A DNA stretch of 64,000 bases from Gerris lacustris (taxonomy: Eukaryota > Arthropoda > Insecta > Hemiptera > Gerridae), in NCBI GenBank assembly GCA_951217055.1, contig OX578278.1, positions 19,659,605 through 19,723,604 on the forward strand. The letters are read 5' to 3'. The position numbers and the translations under genes are program-made. The notes beneath the pieces were generated by a model. It was not told the origin of the DNA and made no database searches. It was given only the letters and a program-made list of their open reading frames with translations. Positions 11,880 through 21,730 of this stretch are shown here, piece after piece; position 1 is the stretch's first letter, and every line of letters begins with the position of its first letter.

Positions 11880-12529
11880 AATAGTATATTATGTTACTAG
11901 GCTGTGAAGTGAGTTTTTTTTCTTTACCACGGAAATTACATTTACTGTCGAGCCAAGCGAGACAGTAAATATTGCCAAGGTAAAGAAAATACACTTCACA
12001 GTCGTGTAGCATATGCTATTTTTTCCGGGGTAGCAGACAATGAAAAAACATTAAATATTAATCAATAATCAATATAATAATAACAAATATTAGTACATAC
12101 TCAAGATTTAAAAAAAAGAAACCTTAAAAAGAGGTTACACTATAAGAAAAGATGAATAAAACGCATTGACATCTAGCGGATTTTAATCGTACTAAGAAGC
12201 ATTTTTACAAAGATTGCAGCGCTAAAAACGGAAGTTTTGATAACTACCAGCTGTAAAGAAAAAATGTTTTCTGTCCTAGGACGTAAAAAATTGTTTCTTT
12301 ACAGCTAGGAGTAATGAAAAGATATTTTAAGTCCACGTAATGAAAAAATGGATTTTAGCTATGTTTTATAGGCTTTAAAGTTACTATTTCACAGCCCACC
12401 GCGTGGCTTAGTACATTTACTGTCTGTTTACTGTATTACATTTACTGTCTCGCTTCGGTCGACAGTAAATGTAATTGCCGCGGTAAAGAAAAAACTCACT
12501 TCACAGCCTAGTAACATAATATACTATTT
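11880..12529. mobile_element. Long-TIR MITE, family Y, copy 1
   Basis: The left end (AAATAGTATATTATGTTAC, then TAGGCTGTGAAGTGAG) and the right end are inverted copies over at least 60 bp, including TTTACCGCGG and ATTTACTGTCGA. A local hairpin, TTTACTGTCGAGC with GCGAGACAGTAAA, lies close to each end. A second copy of the family is at 62,491-62,955. No transposase is seen. Confidence 0.75.
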
Positions 12530-12639
12530 TACTATTTGTTAGGCAATAGGCAATTCAATTTATGAAATAAATCCTGAAGGTTTAGCAAATTTCGAACAAT
12601 CCAGAACCCGAACCAAAGCAAATGGAGCAATTGAACAAC

Positions 12640-13395
12640 TTTATCCATGTGGAGGACCCGGTCTATCTCTAGAACTACAAAACTGAGGTTGTTTAATGCC
12701 AACCTTAGTTTGTTCCAATAGATTACCACCTTCTCACTTCAAACATTTCCAACCCATTGTTTACACCGAATTTTGAGTATAAAATGGTCTGACATTATTT
12801 TATATGAAGATTTATGTGGGACGCTCCCGGTACCAATTACACTCAAGATAAAGAAATAAAATGGCATTTGGATTAGCCAAACTCTAAGGAAACCGCAAGG
12901 TGCCAGATAAAATTCATCTCGAGAAGTACAAAACTGAGTTTGTTCAATGCTAACGTCAAAGTGCTTCTATTATTTGAGTCGTGGAAAGAGACCAACAAAT
13001 TGCCTTCTCACTTCAAATATTTTTAAATCATTGTCTACACCCAACTTCGAATTAAGATGACCAAATATTATTTCAAATGAAGAATTATATGGGAAGCTAC
13101 ACATCTGACCAATCGAAATCCAGATAAAGAGATAAAATGGCGTAGGAGTAGCCACACTCTAAGGAAACCATAAGGAGCCATAGAGAAAGATGCACTTGAT
13201 CGAGTTGATTGGAATCCCCTAGGAACTCGTAAAAGTGGCCGGCCAAAGAACACTTGGAAGAAGACGGTCAAGCAAGAAGCAAAGAAATTAAAGAAATATG
13301 GCTAAACTTGGAGGAAAGTGAAAAGAGTTGTAATTAATCGTTCCGACTGAAGAATCTTCATAGCTGCCCTATGCCCCTCAAGGAGCGACAGGAAC
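12640..13395 (+). pseudogene. Decayed LINE reverse-transcriptase C-terminus, partly tandem-duplicated
   Basis: From about 13,200 the plus strand encodes NPLGTRKSGRPKNTWKKTV and, after in-frame stops, RIFIAALCPSRSDRN. Both are typical of the C-terminal tail of non-LTR retrotransposon ORF2 proteins (GRPK-TW-TV, then W/F-AALCP). Upstream, about 280 bp of the preceding part is present twice in tandem. Copy one covers about 12,670-12,935 and copy two about 12,940-13,200; each contains TTGCCTTCTCACTTCAAA-like and CTCTAAGGAAACC blocks. Stops and frameshifts show it is dead. Confidence 0.65.
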
Positions 13396-14059
13396 TAAGT
13401 CACAACATAATTAAGCCTTATTATGTATCTACTAAAATTAACAGCCCTGCAGAGACAGACTAATTTTCACTCAAATTTTATATTTTGTCTTGAAGTTGTA
13501 TTTGAAAATTTGAATATCAAAATTCAAAAATTCATAATTTTGCCAGTACGTTGGTTCGATCGAGATTATAATTTACAGCCCTATCTTTAACCTATTTTAA
13601 ACTAAAAATTACAAAACTATTTAATTTAAATAGGTCTTTATTAAAACATTTGATATTGTAGCATGATAATAAATTTATCAAGTTTTATTTAGAGTATAAA
13701 TTAATTTTAGAACAGAGAATTCTGCCCGAACGTTAGTTTATTCTAGACTAACTTCTTGTTTATTTCAAGTGAAGAATCCTCATTCAAGATAATACTTATT
13801 ATATTTGCCGTTTATTCTCTTGTTTTTAATAAGTAGTTTCAATAAGTGTAGGGCATAAACGATTTTTTTAAATTCTTGAAGAAATTACACTCTTTTACTA
13901 CTTCCTAGTTAATTGCTAATCGACTATGTTATTGAAAATATTATAAAAACTTTTTTTTTAAATATTTACAAGAGAATGTACGTGTGTAATGAAGATGCAT
14001 AATGTACGATAAAACATAAAACGGACTGGTTGTAAGATAAGGTTGGCAGCCTAGTGTTG
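13396..14059. other. AT-rich intergenic sequence
   Basis: No gene or clear repeat is seen. The minus-strand open frame that starts in this stretch is produced by the hAT element at 14,060-14,440. Confidence 0.45.
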
Positions 14060-14440
14060 TAGGGTTGGGACATCGATGTCGATGTATCGAAAACATCGAT
14101 GTATCGGACTTTAAAAAATCGATGTTTAACATCGATGTTGATCTTTCGATGTATCGGTCAACATCGATGTTTTCCTGAAACATCGAAAAGATCGATGTTA
14201 TCGATCCATCGCGGCCTAAAAAATGGACGACAACGAAAATGGGGGGCGAAAAGGGGAGATTTTTTGAAAGTGGTGACCTTTTTTTTTTTTTTTTTTTTTG
14301 CTCTTCAGCTTGGAGGACCGATGTCGATGTATCGAAAACATCGATGTTTTCTTTCGATGTTTTGGCTAACATCGATGTTTGTTCTTTCGATGTCGATGTA
14401 TCGAAAACATCGATGTTTGCCTATCGATGTCCCAACCCTA
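14060..14440. mobile_element. hAT MITE built from ATCGATGT motifs, with perfect target duplication
   Basis: The ends TAGGGTTGGGACATCGATG and CATCGATAGGC-type are inverted (right end CTATCGATGTCCCAACCCTA). The 8-bp flanks are both TAGTGTTG (14,052-14,059 and 14,441-14,448), the duplication length of hAT elements. The 381 bp contain about a dozen copies of ACATCGATGTTT/GATGTATCGA, arranged in two subterminal clusters around a T-rich centre. It lies about 160 bp upstream of the likely CSRNP initiator. Confidence 0.85.
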
Positions 14441-14449
14441 TAGTGTTGT

Positions 14450-14640
14450 ATTCTCTTTCCCCCTCGGCTTGTTATGTTGGCGCGGGGCAGTCCCTGAGAT
14501 CCGCGGCGCATGCGTACTCCGCTCCGCCTCTAACGTTTCCTAGCCAGATTCTCCCAAAGCATTGGAGACTCCCTCCAAACTCGACCCCCTCTCCCGCTTT
14601 CAGTCTTTAGTTGCCTTGCAGCCTCGGTCGTGTTTAGACG
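14450..14640 (+). promoter_or_regulatory. GC-rich promoter-like block, probable CSRNP promoter
   Basis: About 190 bp rich in C, G and CpG interrupts AT-rich DNA. A TCAGTC initiator lies at 14,600-14,605 (+1 at 14,602). TCGGTCG at 14,624-14,630 fits the Drosophila 'pause button' consensus KCGRWCG at +23 to +29. A paused promoter would suit a rapidly induced gene of the CSRNP type. Assignment to CSRNP rests on position and strand; no transcript evidence is available. Confidence 0.4.
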
Positions 14641-14975
14641 TATCTATTCTTTTTCTCTTCCCGGACAAAACTTTTTTTTTTCCTTATTAAAATAATATTA
14701 ATTTAAAAATAATTAAATTAGAAAAAAATAAAATTTATATCTTCATTTAATTTATTCATTAAAAAATTTAGTAACTTTTTTTTTATCATTTTAATTATTT
14801 TAGTGTTTTTTTTTCTTCTCTCTTATTTTTATTTCTATTTTTTAAAAAACCGTTCTACTTTCAAAGTGGGCCAGAAAAAAGTGATTTTTATTATTTCGAT
14901 TTGATATTTTTCTATTAATTAATTCGCATTCGTTTGATTATATCCCTTTTTCTCGACGAAGCGGTGCAATTTGAG
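14602..14975 (+). other. Probable non-coding first exon of the CSRNP gene
   Basis: It runs from the initiator-like A at 14,602 to a good donor, GAG|GTAAAT, at 14,975. Coding exon 1 has a spliced-looking left border (ATGTTTCAG at 26,860-26,868) only 47 bases before its ATG, so an upstream leader exon is needed. This exon is the best visible candidate. It implies an intron of about 11.9 kb. Confidence 0.35.
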
Positions 14976-16485
14976 GTAAATACCATTTATAATACATAAT
15001 TCTATCATTGTATTGAAGTTATCTTCTAAAACCCGATTTGTTTATAAACCTCCCAAAAATGTATCATTTTTTTTTTATTATTATTTTCTGATATTAATAT
15101 TGTAATATTATATTTTAAATGCATTATATTTTCTATAATATGCCACTATGATCATAACTAATATTACAATTAGTGTTGTTTTTTTTTTAAATTGAAACTG
15201 ACTAAGTGTAACGGAATTTTCTCTCTTTAGAAAACATCCAGATATTTATTTTTATATATTTATTTTTATAAACTCAGGTTTTTTTACCCCCTCAAATTAT
15301 TCTCGACAAGAATTAAAACATTTTTTTAAAGGAAAAACTATAATAATTAATAGATATGTTGTTTATTATTATATTTTATTTCTGATTGAACAATGTTATC
15401 AATTGTAATGACGTTACTTTCTACTTTTTTTGTGTTAAAGAGAGAGTTCTATTTATATTCTTATCAATATTGACTTATACACTAATATAGATTGAAAAAT
15501 AAATTTTTAAATCAATAAAAAACCACTTAATTTCGTATTGGTTGATAAATTTTAAGATATTTGTGTACCTACTTAAATATTTAGTCTCATCTACTGTTAG
15601 TTGATAATTTTGCCTGGTTATCAGTCAGGTAGTTATAGTACCTTCTAGAATGGTAGGTACCGGGTTCATAAATCTACCTAGAACCTGCACAGGTGGTGTT
15701 TATGACATCTGGCACCTTTTCTCCCCTTTATGAAAACTCTCCATTCAGTAAAGCATTTTTTTTTTTTTTGGTGTATTTTTTTATTTATATTATTAATTTT
15801 CCCTCAATAATTAGAATTTAATTGTAGAGTAAGACATAATCAACTGCTTTTAAATATATCTTGTTACCATTAATTATTATGGTAAGTAATTTTAAAATAT
15901 TTTGTTGTTTAAAATTGTATAAACGAGATATGAGTTTTATCAGAATTCTCTTGTCCTTGGTTGTATTAGATTTTGAAGGTTGTTTTAATTTCTTCTGTCT
16001 TAATTACTTTTTCTTTGATAAAGATATACACAGAAAATGTGTAGGAAAATATTATAATATACTCTTGCAGGGCTATCTATCTTATTTTTAATTTAAAAAT
16101 ACATTAATTAAACATAAATACAATGTGTTGCTGTATTGTCTATCTTGTTTTAGAGGTATTTTATAAATAAAAAAATTAAATAAATAATGGTATTTAATTT
16201 AATAATTCTAATCAAATTATACATTTGTTTACGGTTTTGTGTGCCAGTTTTATTTATTTATTTATTTATTTCGCAATTTATTTTACTGGAGTATGTATTT
16301 AATAAAAACAAATTTTAGGATAAGTATATTTCTAGTTCAAATATTTTGATTACAGTATTACTTTTTTTAATTATAACAAAGAAAATAACATGCTAGACAA
16401 AATTAAAATATGCTCTCTTAGTTCATGGTTATCTATTATTAATTAATTCTGTTTTTTTTTTTTTAATTTTTTTATTTATTTCATT
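14976..16485. other. AT-rich part of the long CSRNP leader intron
   Basis: More than 75 percent A+T by eye, with many poly-T and TTTA runs (for example TTTATTTATTTATTTATTT at about 16,251-16,269). There is no coding signal. Confidence 0.4.
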
Positions 16486-17215
16486 CTGTTCATTTTCTAG
16501 CATTCTACATTCTATCAGTGTTGTCCACTTAAATCATTCAATTTATTAATTATTTTATTTTTATTTTTTGTTGGTGCTGGTCATTGACCAGCACTGTTCC
16601 TTAATTGACACTGCTTATTATTAGACCCTGATGTTTATTGATTGTGTTGTTACTAGTCATTATTTAATATCTGCTCGTTTTCCAGTACTGTTCAAAATGG
16701 TACTGTTCATTTTCTAGAATTTTCCATTTTATCAGTGTTGTCCAATTAAGTCATTCAATTTATTAATTATTTTTTTATTTTTTGTTGGTACTGGTCATTG
16801 ACTAGCACTGTTCCTTAATTGACCCTGCTTATTATTAGACCTTGTCTATTGATTGTGTTGTTAGTGGTAATTATTCAATATCTGCTCATTTTCCAGTGCT
16901 ATACATTAAATGGTACTTTTCATTTTCTTGAAGTTTCCATTATATCAGTGTTGTCCCATTAAATCATCAAATTTATTAATTATTATATTTTTATTTTTTG
17001 TTGGTACTGGTCATTGTCTACCACTGTTCCTTAATTGACACTGCTTATTATTAGACCCTGTTTATTGATTGTGTTATTACTGGTCATTATTTAATTCCTA
17101 CTCGTTTTCCAGTACTATGCATTAGATGATACTGCTCATATTCCTGAACTGTGCATTAAATAAAGTGTTCATTTTCCAGTACTATGCATTAAATGGAACT
17201 GTTCATTTTCCAAAC
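16486..17215 (+). repeat. Tandem repeat, about 215-bp unit, 3.3 copies
   Basis: Units start at about 16,486, 16,703, 16,916 and 17,132 (partial). Each contains CTGTTCATTTTCTAG, ATCAGTGTTGTCC, TTGTTGGTACTGGTCATTG and CTGCTTATTATTAGACC in the same order. Units differ by small substitutions and indels, so the array is not very recent. Confidence 0.8.
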
Positions 17216-17739
17216 ACTAATGAATGATTCTATTCTTGTATATTATTACATTCTTTAATAACTTCCATTGTTATGATTAATTATCTGATTTAAATGATTT
17301 TATTGATTATTTTTAAAATTTGTATGTATTTTACTCTTCTTCTTATAATTATTTGTACACATACAAAATCATTCATGCTTATCAAATTTGTTGGTCTAAC
17401 CATCTCTACACTAAATTAAAAGTGTCAAAAACGTGTCATTAATATAAATAAAACACATGACTTCCTTTTTAATACAAAATTACCAAATTATTTACTCTAT
17501 AGGTAATTATTAGTGATATAAATAACATCATTATATACTAATTTAGTTCATAACAACCATTTAATTTATATCCCTTGTGTAATATATCAAACGTATAAAG
17601 TTTTTATCTAAAATTCTTAAAAATGTTTTATTATTTTACAATATGTATCCCTAGGGGAATGTTGATATTATAATTAAAATATATTAGATCAATACAAAAT
17701 GGAAAAGATAACAAATTAAAGTTGTGCTAATCTGTCACA

Positions 17740-18290
17740 ACATTCAAGTAGTTCTCTTTCTGGCCACTAGGTTTGACTACCTCAAAATGGTTGTCTGTAG
17801 GTATATATCAGAGTTGTATTTCATTATTCCATCTGTAATTGTTGTAATTTACTAAACATTAGGCAATTATAACCTACATTACGGATTGCAAATATTAAAT
17901 AAAAAAAAATAGACAACATGTTCAAGGTAATATCATTAAATTAGTTGGAGTTGAAGTTTTAGTAGTTCTCATTGTGGCCACTAGGGTTTTACTTCCTCCA
18001 ATATTGCCTCTATTTTAGAGAATAGCATTTCATTATTCCATCTAAAATAATTGTTATTTAATAAAATTAGATAATTGAAACCTCTTTTATGGTTTATAGG
18101 CAATAAATAATAAATCAGATATTCAATGTTAAACAAAAAATCATGAAATGGAGTACACATTTTTGGTAGTTCTCATTGTAGCCACAAGAGTTTTACCATG
18201 CTAAATAATCGTTAAGGTAAAACAAAGTAAAAAGACCTTCAGAGGTGTAACCATATTTACTAGTTCTTAATATGGCCACAACGTATGACA
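17740..18290 (+). repeat. Degenerate tandem repeat, about 210-bp unit
   Basis: The block TAGTTCTCATTGTGGCCACT recurs in diverged form at about 17,750, 17,962 and 18,167, with a weaker copy at about 18,260. It is accompanied by TTTCATTATTCCATCT and a conserved A-rich stretch. No gene is seen. Confidence 0.65.
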
Positions 18291-19527
18291 ATTTTGAACT
18301 GCAAATGTGCAAATTTTCATATTTTGGGTTTATTAGGTAGTTAGAGTAAAATCCTAAAATATTCAGAGTAATACGCCCAATACCATATTGCTATACATTG
18401 CAAAACATAATTATTGACTTTAAACTATTATTTTCTATAAGAGACAATATATATACTAAGCATACAAGAAGTTATAAACAAATTAATAGAATTCCTTATC
18501 AATTTATATCAGTTAAGCCTTTTTCTTCCTTATGACCTCTAGGTTTAACAACCTCAAATATTGTTTGACTATGTGCCTGAGGATATGAATTGTAGGAAAG
18601 CAATTAACTTGTGCTTTCCTTGAGCTATTTTCTTGAAAGATGAAAAAAATCTCTTCATGCTTAAGTGAATTTATAATCAACATAACAATTCTAGCAACCT
18701 TGCTTAATTATGCATCAATTTTCATTTCTATCTTCAACAAAATCCATGATTATTTTAATCTCTTTCTTTCACTGACTTTTTACTGTTAACTCTCTTTTTG
18801 TAATAGCTTTAACTTTTGTATGTTGTGTCTCCCCTGGTGTTGAAATTGGTAACTATTTCTTCATATCAGATGTATTCCAATAATTTACTTCAAACTATTA
18901 TCTTAGATTAATTATAAAGATTAAAGTTCTAAATTTATAATTGGATTATGTCCATTATGATGATAAATGAAACTTGCATTTGAAAGTGAACTATACTTTT
19001 TAATCTTATTTTTCTAATCAAGTAGCTAAAATATAATTTAAGTAATGAGTTTAATTAATTTGTTAAACACAATTTTATTTAATTAATAAATTGTTTAGTT
19101 TTATTGCATTGATTTATTTTTAAAATTATGTCTCACATGAAGAATTAATTAAAGACACATCAATTATCTCTAAAATTTTTGCTATTCTAAATTTAAATTC
19201 ATTGTCAAATTCAAGAATGCTCTCTACCATGATTATGAATGCATTTAGTAAGCATTGATTAATATGACTCTGGTAGGGTTAATTCTCCTATTGTCTTCCA
19301 GGCTGAGCTAGTGTTGCAAACCAGATAAATTTGCCAAATTAGAATCGAAGTTTAGAGTTAAGACGGCTGTGGTTTTAATAAACAGGTGTGAGGAAGAGCA
19401 TATGTTTACGCATATCCTAATGCATTTTAGATCATTTTCTCAAATTTTTGAAAATCCTAACGTGTTACATGCCACATACCATGTGACATTGCTCTATGTA
19501 CACCACACACTTACACACTACTATGCA

Positions 19528-19809
19528 CCATGATGTTTCAATACAGATTGAATTCAGTTTTTGGATCCAGTGTCCATGGAAACCTAGATTCAATACAGAT
19601 TAAATACTATTTAGATCCAGAAACGATGCACTAAATTCCGGGATTGTATCTGGATCGAGATACATGGAAACACCTGAACTCAATCCTGACATGTGCAGAG
19701 TGTGGGTGTGAGCGGGCGCTAGTATTGAATTCGGATTCAATACAACTCATAGAAACACCTAGCTTGTTAAATCCAAAATCAGGATTCAATCCATATTGAA
19801 ACATCGTGG
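19528..19809. mobile_element. Short MITE with inverted ends
   Basis: The left end (CATGATGTTTCAATACAG, then ATTGAATTCAG) and the right end (opposite strand CACGATGTTTCAATATGG, then ATTGAATCCTG) are inverted copies of about 34 bp. The interior repeats GGATTCAATACA and CATGGAAACACCT motifs. It is about 280 bp long and has no coding capacity. Confidence 0.65.
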
Positions 19810-20195
19810 AAAAGTAGTAGACATCTTATTGGGCTCCTTTGTATTTGTTATAAGTTTATTCTTATTATTTGAATGTGTTGAAAAATTAATTAGGGTTCAG
19901 GAATGAATCAGAAAAGTATTGTTTAACCTACAATGAAATTTTCTAGATTCTACAATTGAAAAATATAATAACCAATTTTGGTTTCCTTTAAAAAAAAAAA
20001 AAAAAATATGAGGAAGATAAAAAAGATTGGTCCACACGACTGTGTCCAGAAAAAAAGTCTTATGAACAAACAAACTTCAACAAAGAAAAATAAATTGCTA
20101 ATTGTGTATGAGCCATTTGCATTGATTTTTTTCATGTCTACGTATGGTTAGATGTAGCTGTCCAGAACATAGAAATTATTGCAAGTATATAAGTA

Positions 20196-20772
20196 ATAGT
20201 ACATTACCCGTCGAGTGCGGAAAGTAGCATTTTGCATGCGAGTGTGGAGTTTGCACCCGAGCGACAGCGAGGGTAGTAAAACCACACAAGCTATGCAAAA
20301 TGCCGTTTTCGCACGAGTTGCGTACCGTACTTTATCTACGATTGTTAGTTTAAATAATAAATACAGAAAAAAATAAACTTGCTGTATGTAAGTTCGTATC
20401 TCTCTCTTGATAAAGATAGCATTAATTCTTGAGTTGTATTTTTTGCCGAATTAATTATTTCTGGAGGAGTATTATTCTCCACATTTTCGTCAAAGTCACT
20501 TGATTCACTCATTGTTTTTCACTAAAATCTCGATATAAACAGTTACTTTAATAAAAGAACAGCAAATTAGTTTTGTTAAATGTAAACAAACTCGCTAATC
20601 GTGCGTAAAGCTAAAGAATTCCTCTTCTTTACCGCGCTAGCGTGGTAAAGAAGAGGAATTCTTCAGAACTATGAGACGCGCATGCCCAATGAATACAAGT
20701 ACGTAAATAATCACTTTCTACGCATCTAAACAGAGATGCAATGTTTATATTTCGTATCAATCGTAGATAAAT
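20196..20772 (-). mobile_element. Fold-back element, family X, copy 1
   Basis: A second copy in opposite orientation is at 61,053-61,640. One end holds a hairpin block (AAGTAGCATTTTGCATGCGA with TATGCAAAATGCCGTTTT around GAGCGACAGCGAGGG). The other end holds TTTATCTACGATTG in inverted copies (20,331-20,345 and 20,757-20,771). In between are a perfect palindrome at 20,616-20,655 (arms GAATTCCTCTTCTTTACC) and a short coding relic at 20,345-20,512. Confidence 0.7.
20345..20512 (-). pseudogene. 55-codon ORF relic, possibly the N-terminus of a tyrosine recombinase
   Basis: The frame starts at ATG 20,512, opens with an acidic N-terminus (MSESSDFDENVENNTPPE) and continues with SLSRERYELTYSKF before running into AT-rich DNA and TAA. 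The block S-R-E-R-Y-x-x-x-Y-x-x-F resembles the SAM-like core-binding start of eukaryotic Crypton-type tyrosine recombinases; this is recalled family knowledge, not a search result. The same reading start is found in copy 2 at 61,318 (MRDLSDYDEYEENNTPP), where one lost base brings a stop. Two copies sharing an ATG and an acidic start suggest a real former gene. Confidence 0.4.
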
Positions 20773-21005
20773 ACATTTTCAGCCAATTTATCAGGCTTTT
20801 ATCTGGACAATCTCAGTTCGAATGTGTGGAGTCACAAATGTTTTGTTTTCAATGCACAAATTTTCTTTATCTATCTTCAATAAAATCCATCCATGACTAT
20901 TTTTTAATCTCTTTCTTTCACTGGCTATTTACTCTTAACTCTCTTTTTGTAATAGCTCTACCGAGTTAAAATAAAAATTGTTCTGGGTTCTGATGATTTT
21001 GATTA

Positions 21006-21050
21006 ATTGAAGCGAGCGTAAGCGAGCTTCTTACATTCAACAAACTATGC

Positions 21051-21082
<32 letters not shown>

Positions 21083-21730
21083 AGTAACGTTTACGCGTGT
21101 GACGATAACTTGAGTAAAAGTTGACCGATTTAGTTGAAATTTGGTATACATGATCCTCTTACTAATACTCAGGCTAAGTTCGTTGGACAGCGTGATCCGT
21201 CCAAGAGTTCGCGCGCAACGCTCGCGTAAACGAGAGGTTCAAAAATTAAATTGGAATTTCAGGAAGGGAAAAGATTCTATCATCATCTATTCGATGAGAC
21301 GACCATGTTTTTCAAATAACATTTTTTAGTAAACCCAACAGCGACACCGCTATGAATTAATAAAGATCGCTAAAACTATTAAAGCGGACCTAAACGTTTA
21401 TAATAGAGAAAACAACCTTTTTACCGATATCTTACGTTCTAACGTAACAATTTTAATAAAACTTCATATACCCCATCTAATGCACAATTGAAACAGGCAT
21501 GCAAAATTTCAATTTGATACATGCAGTAGTTTGTTTGTAGCAAAGAGATACATTTTATAATAATTGAAAAGGAGATGTTTGGCTAGAGGAATAGTAAGAA
21601 TGCGGGGTGGTTCCCTTACTACTAGCCGCTGTACTACTACCAGACCCATTATCTATCTACTCATCATGATTCATGATTATCTATTTTTTCAATATTCAAT
21701 ACATATTTATTACTATACGCTCGCTTCAAT
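21006..21730. mobile_element. Non-autonomous element with 15-bp perfect TIRs
   Basis: ATTGAAGCGAGCGTA at 21,006-21,020 is exactly inverted at 21,716-21,730. Just inside the left end is a (TCTG)n microsatellite (about 21,055-21,082), followed by AGTTGACCGATTTAGTTGAA, a tail often seen in insect interspersed repeats. It has no coding frame. Confidence 0.55.

Larger units (their letters stand above)
18720..20965 (+). repeat. Dispersed direct duplication of about 95 bp
   Basis: The segment at 18,722-18,815 (TATCTTCAACAAAATCCATG to TTTTTGTAATAGCT) recurs at about 20,868-20,958 with a few differences, in the same orientation 2.1 kb apart. The MITEs at 19,528 and 20,196 lie between the two copies. 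Confidence 0.65.

Noticed and set aside
13941..14610. Several 110-145-codon open frames on both strands
   Set aside because: They are created by ATCGATGT repeats of the hAT MITE and by the T-run in its centre.
16486..17215. CRISPR-like array
   Set aside because: Units are adjacent and about 215 bp long without spacers; this is a eukaryotic tandem repeat. The same holds for the arrays at 24,568, 25,135 and 46,575.
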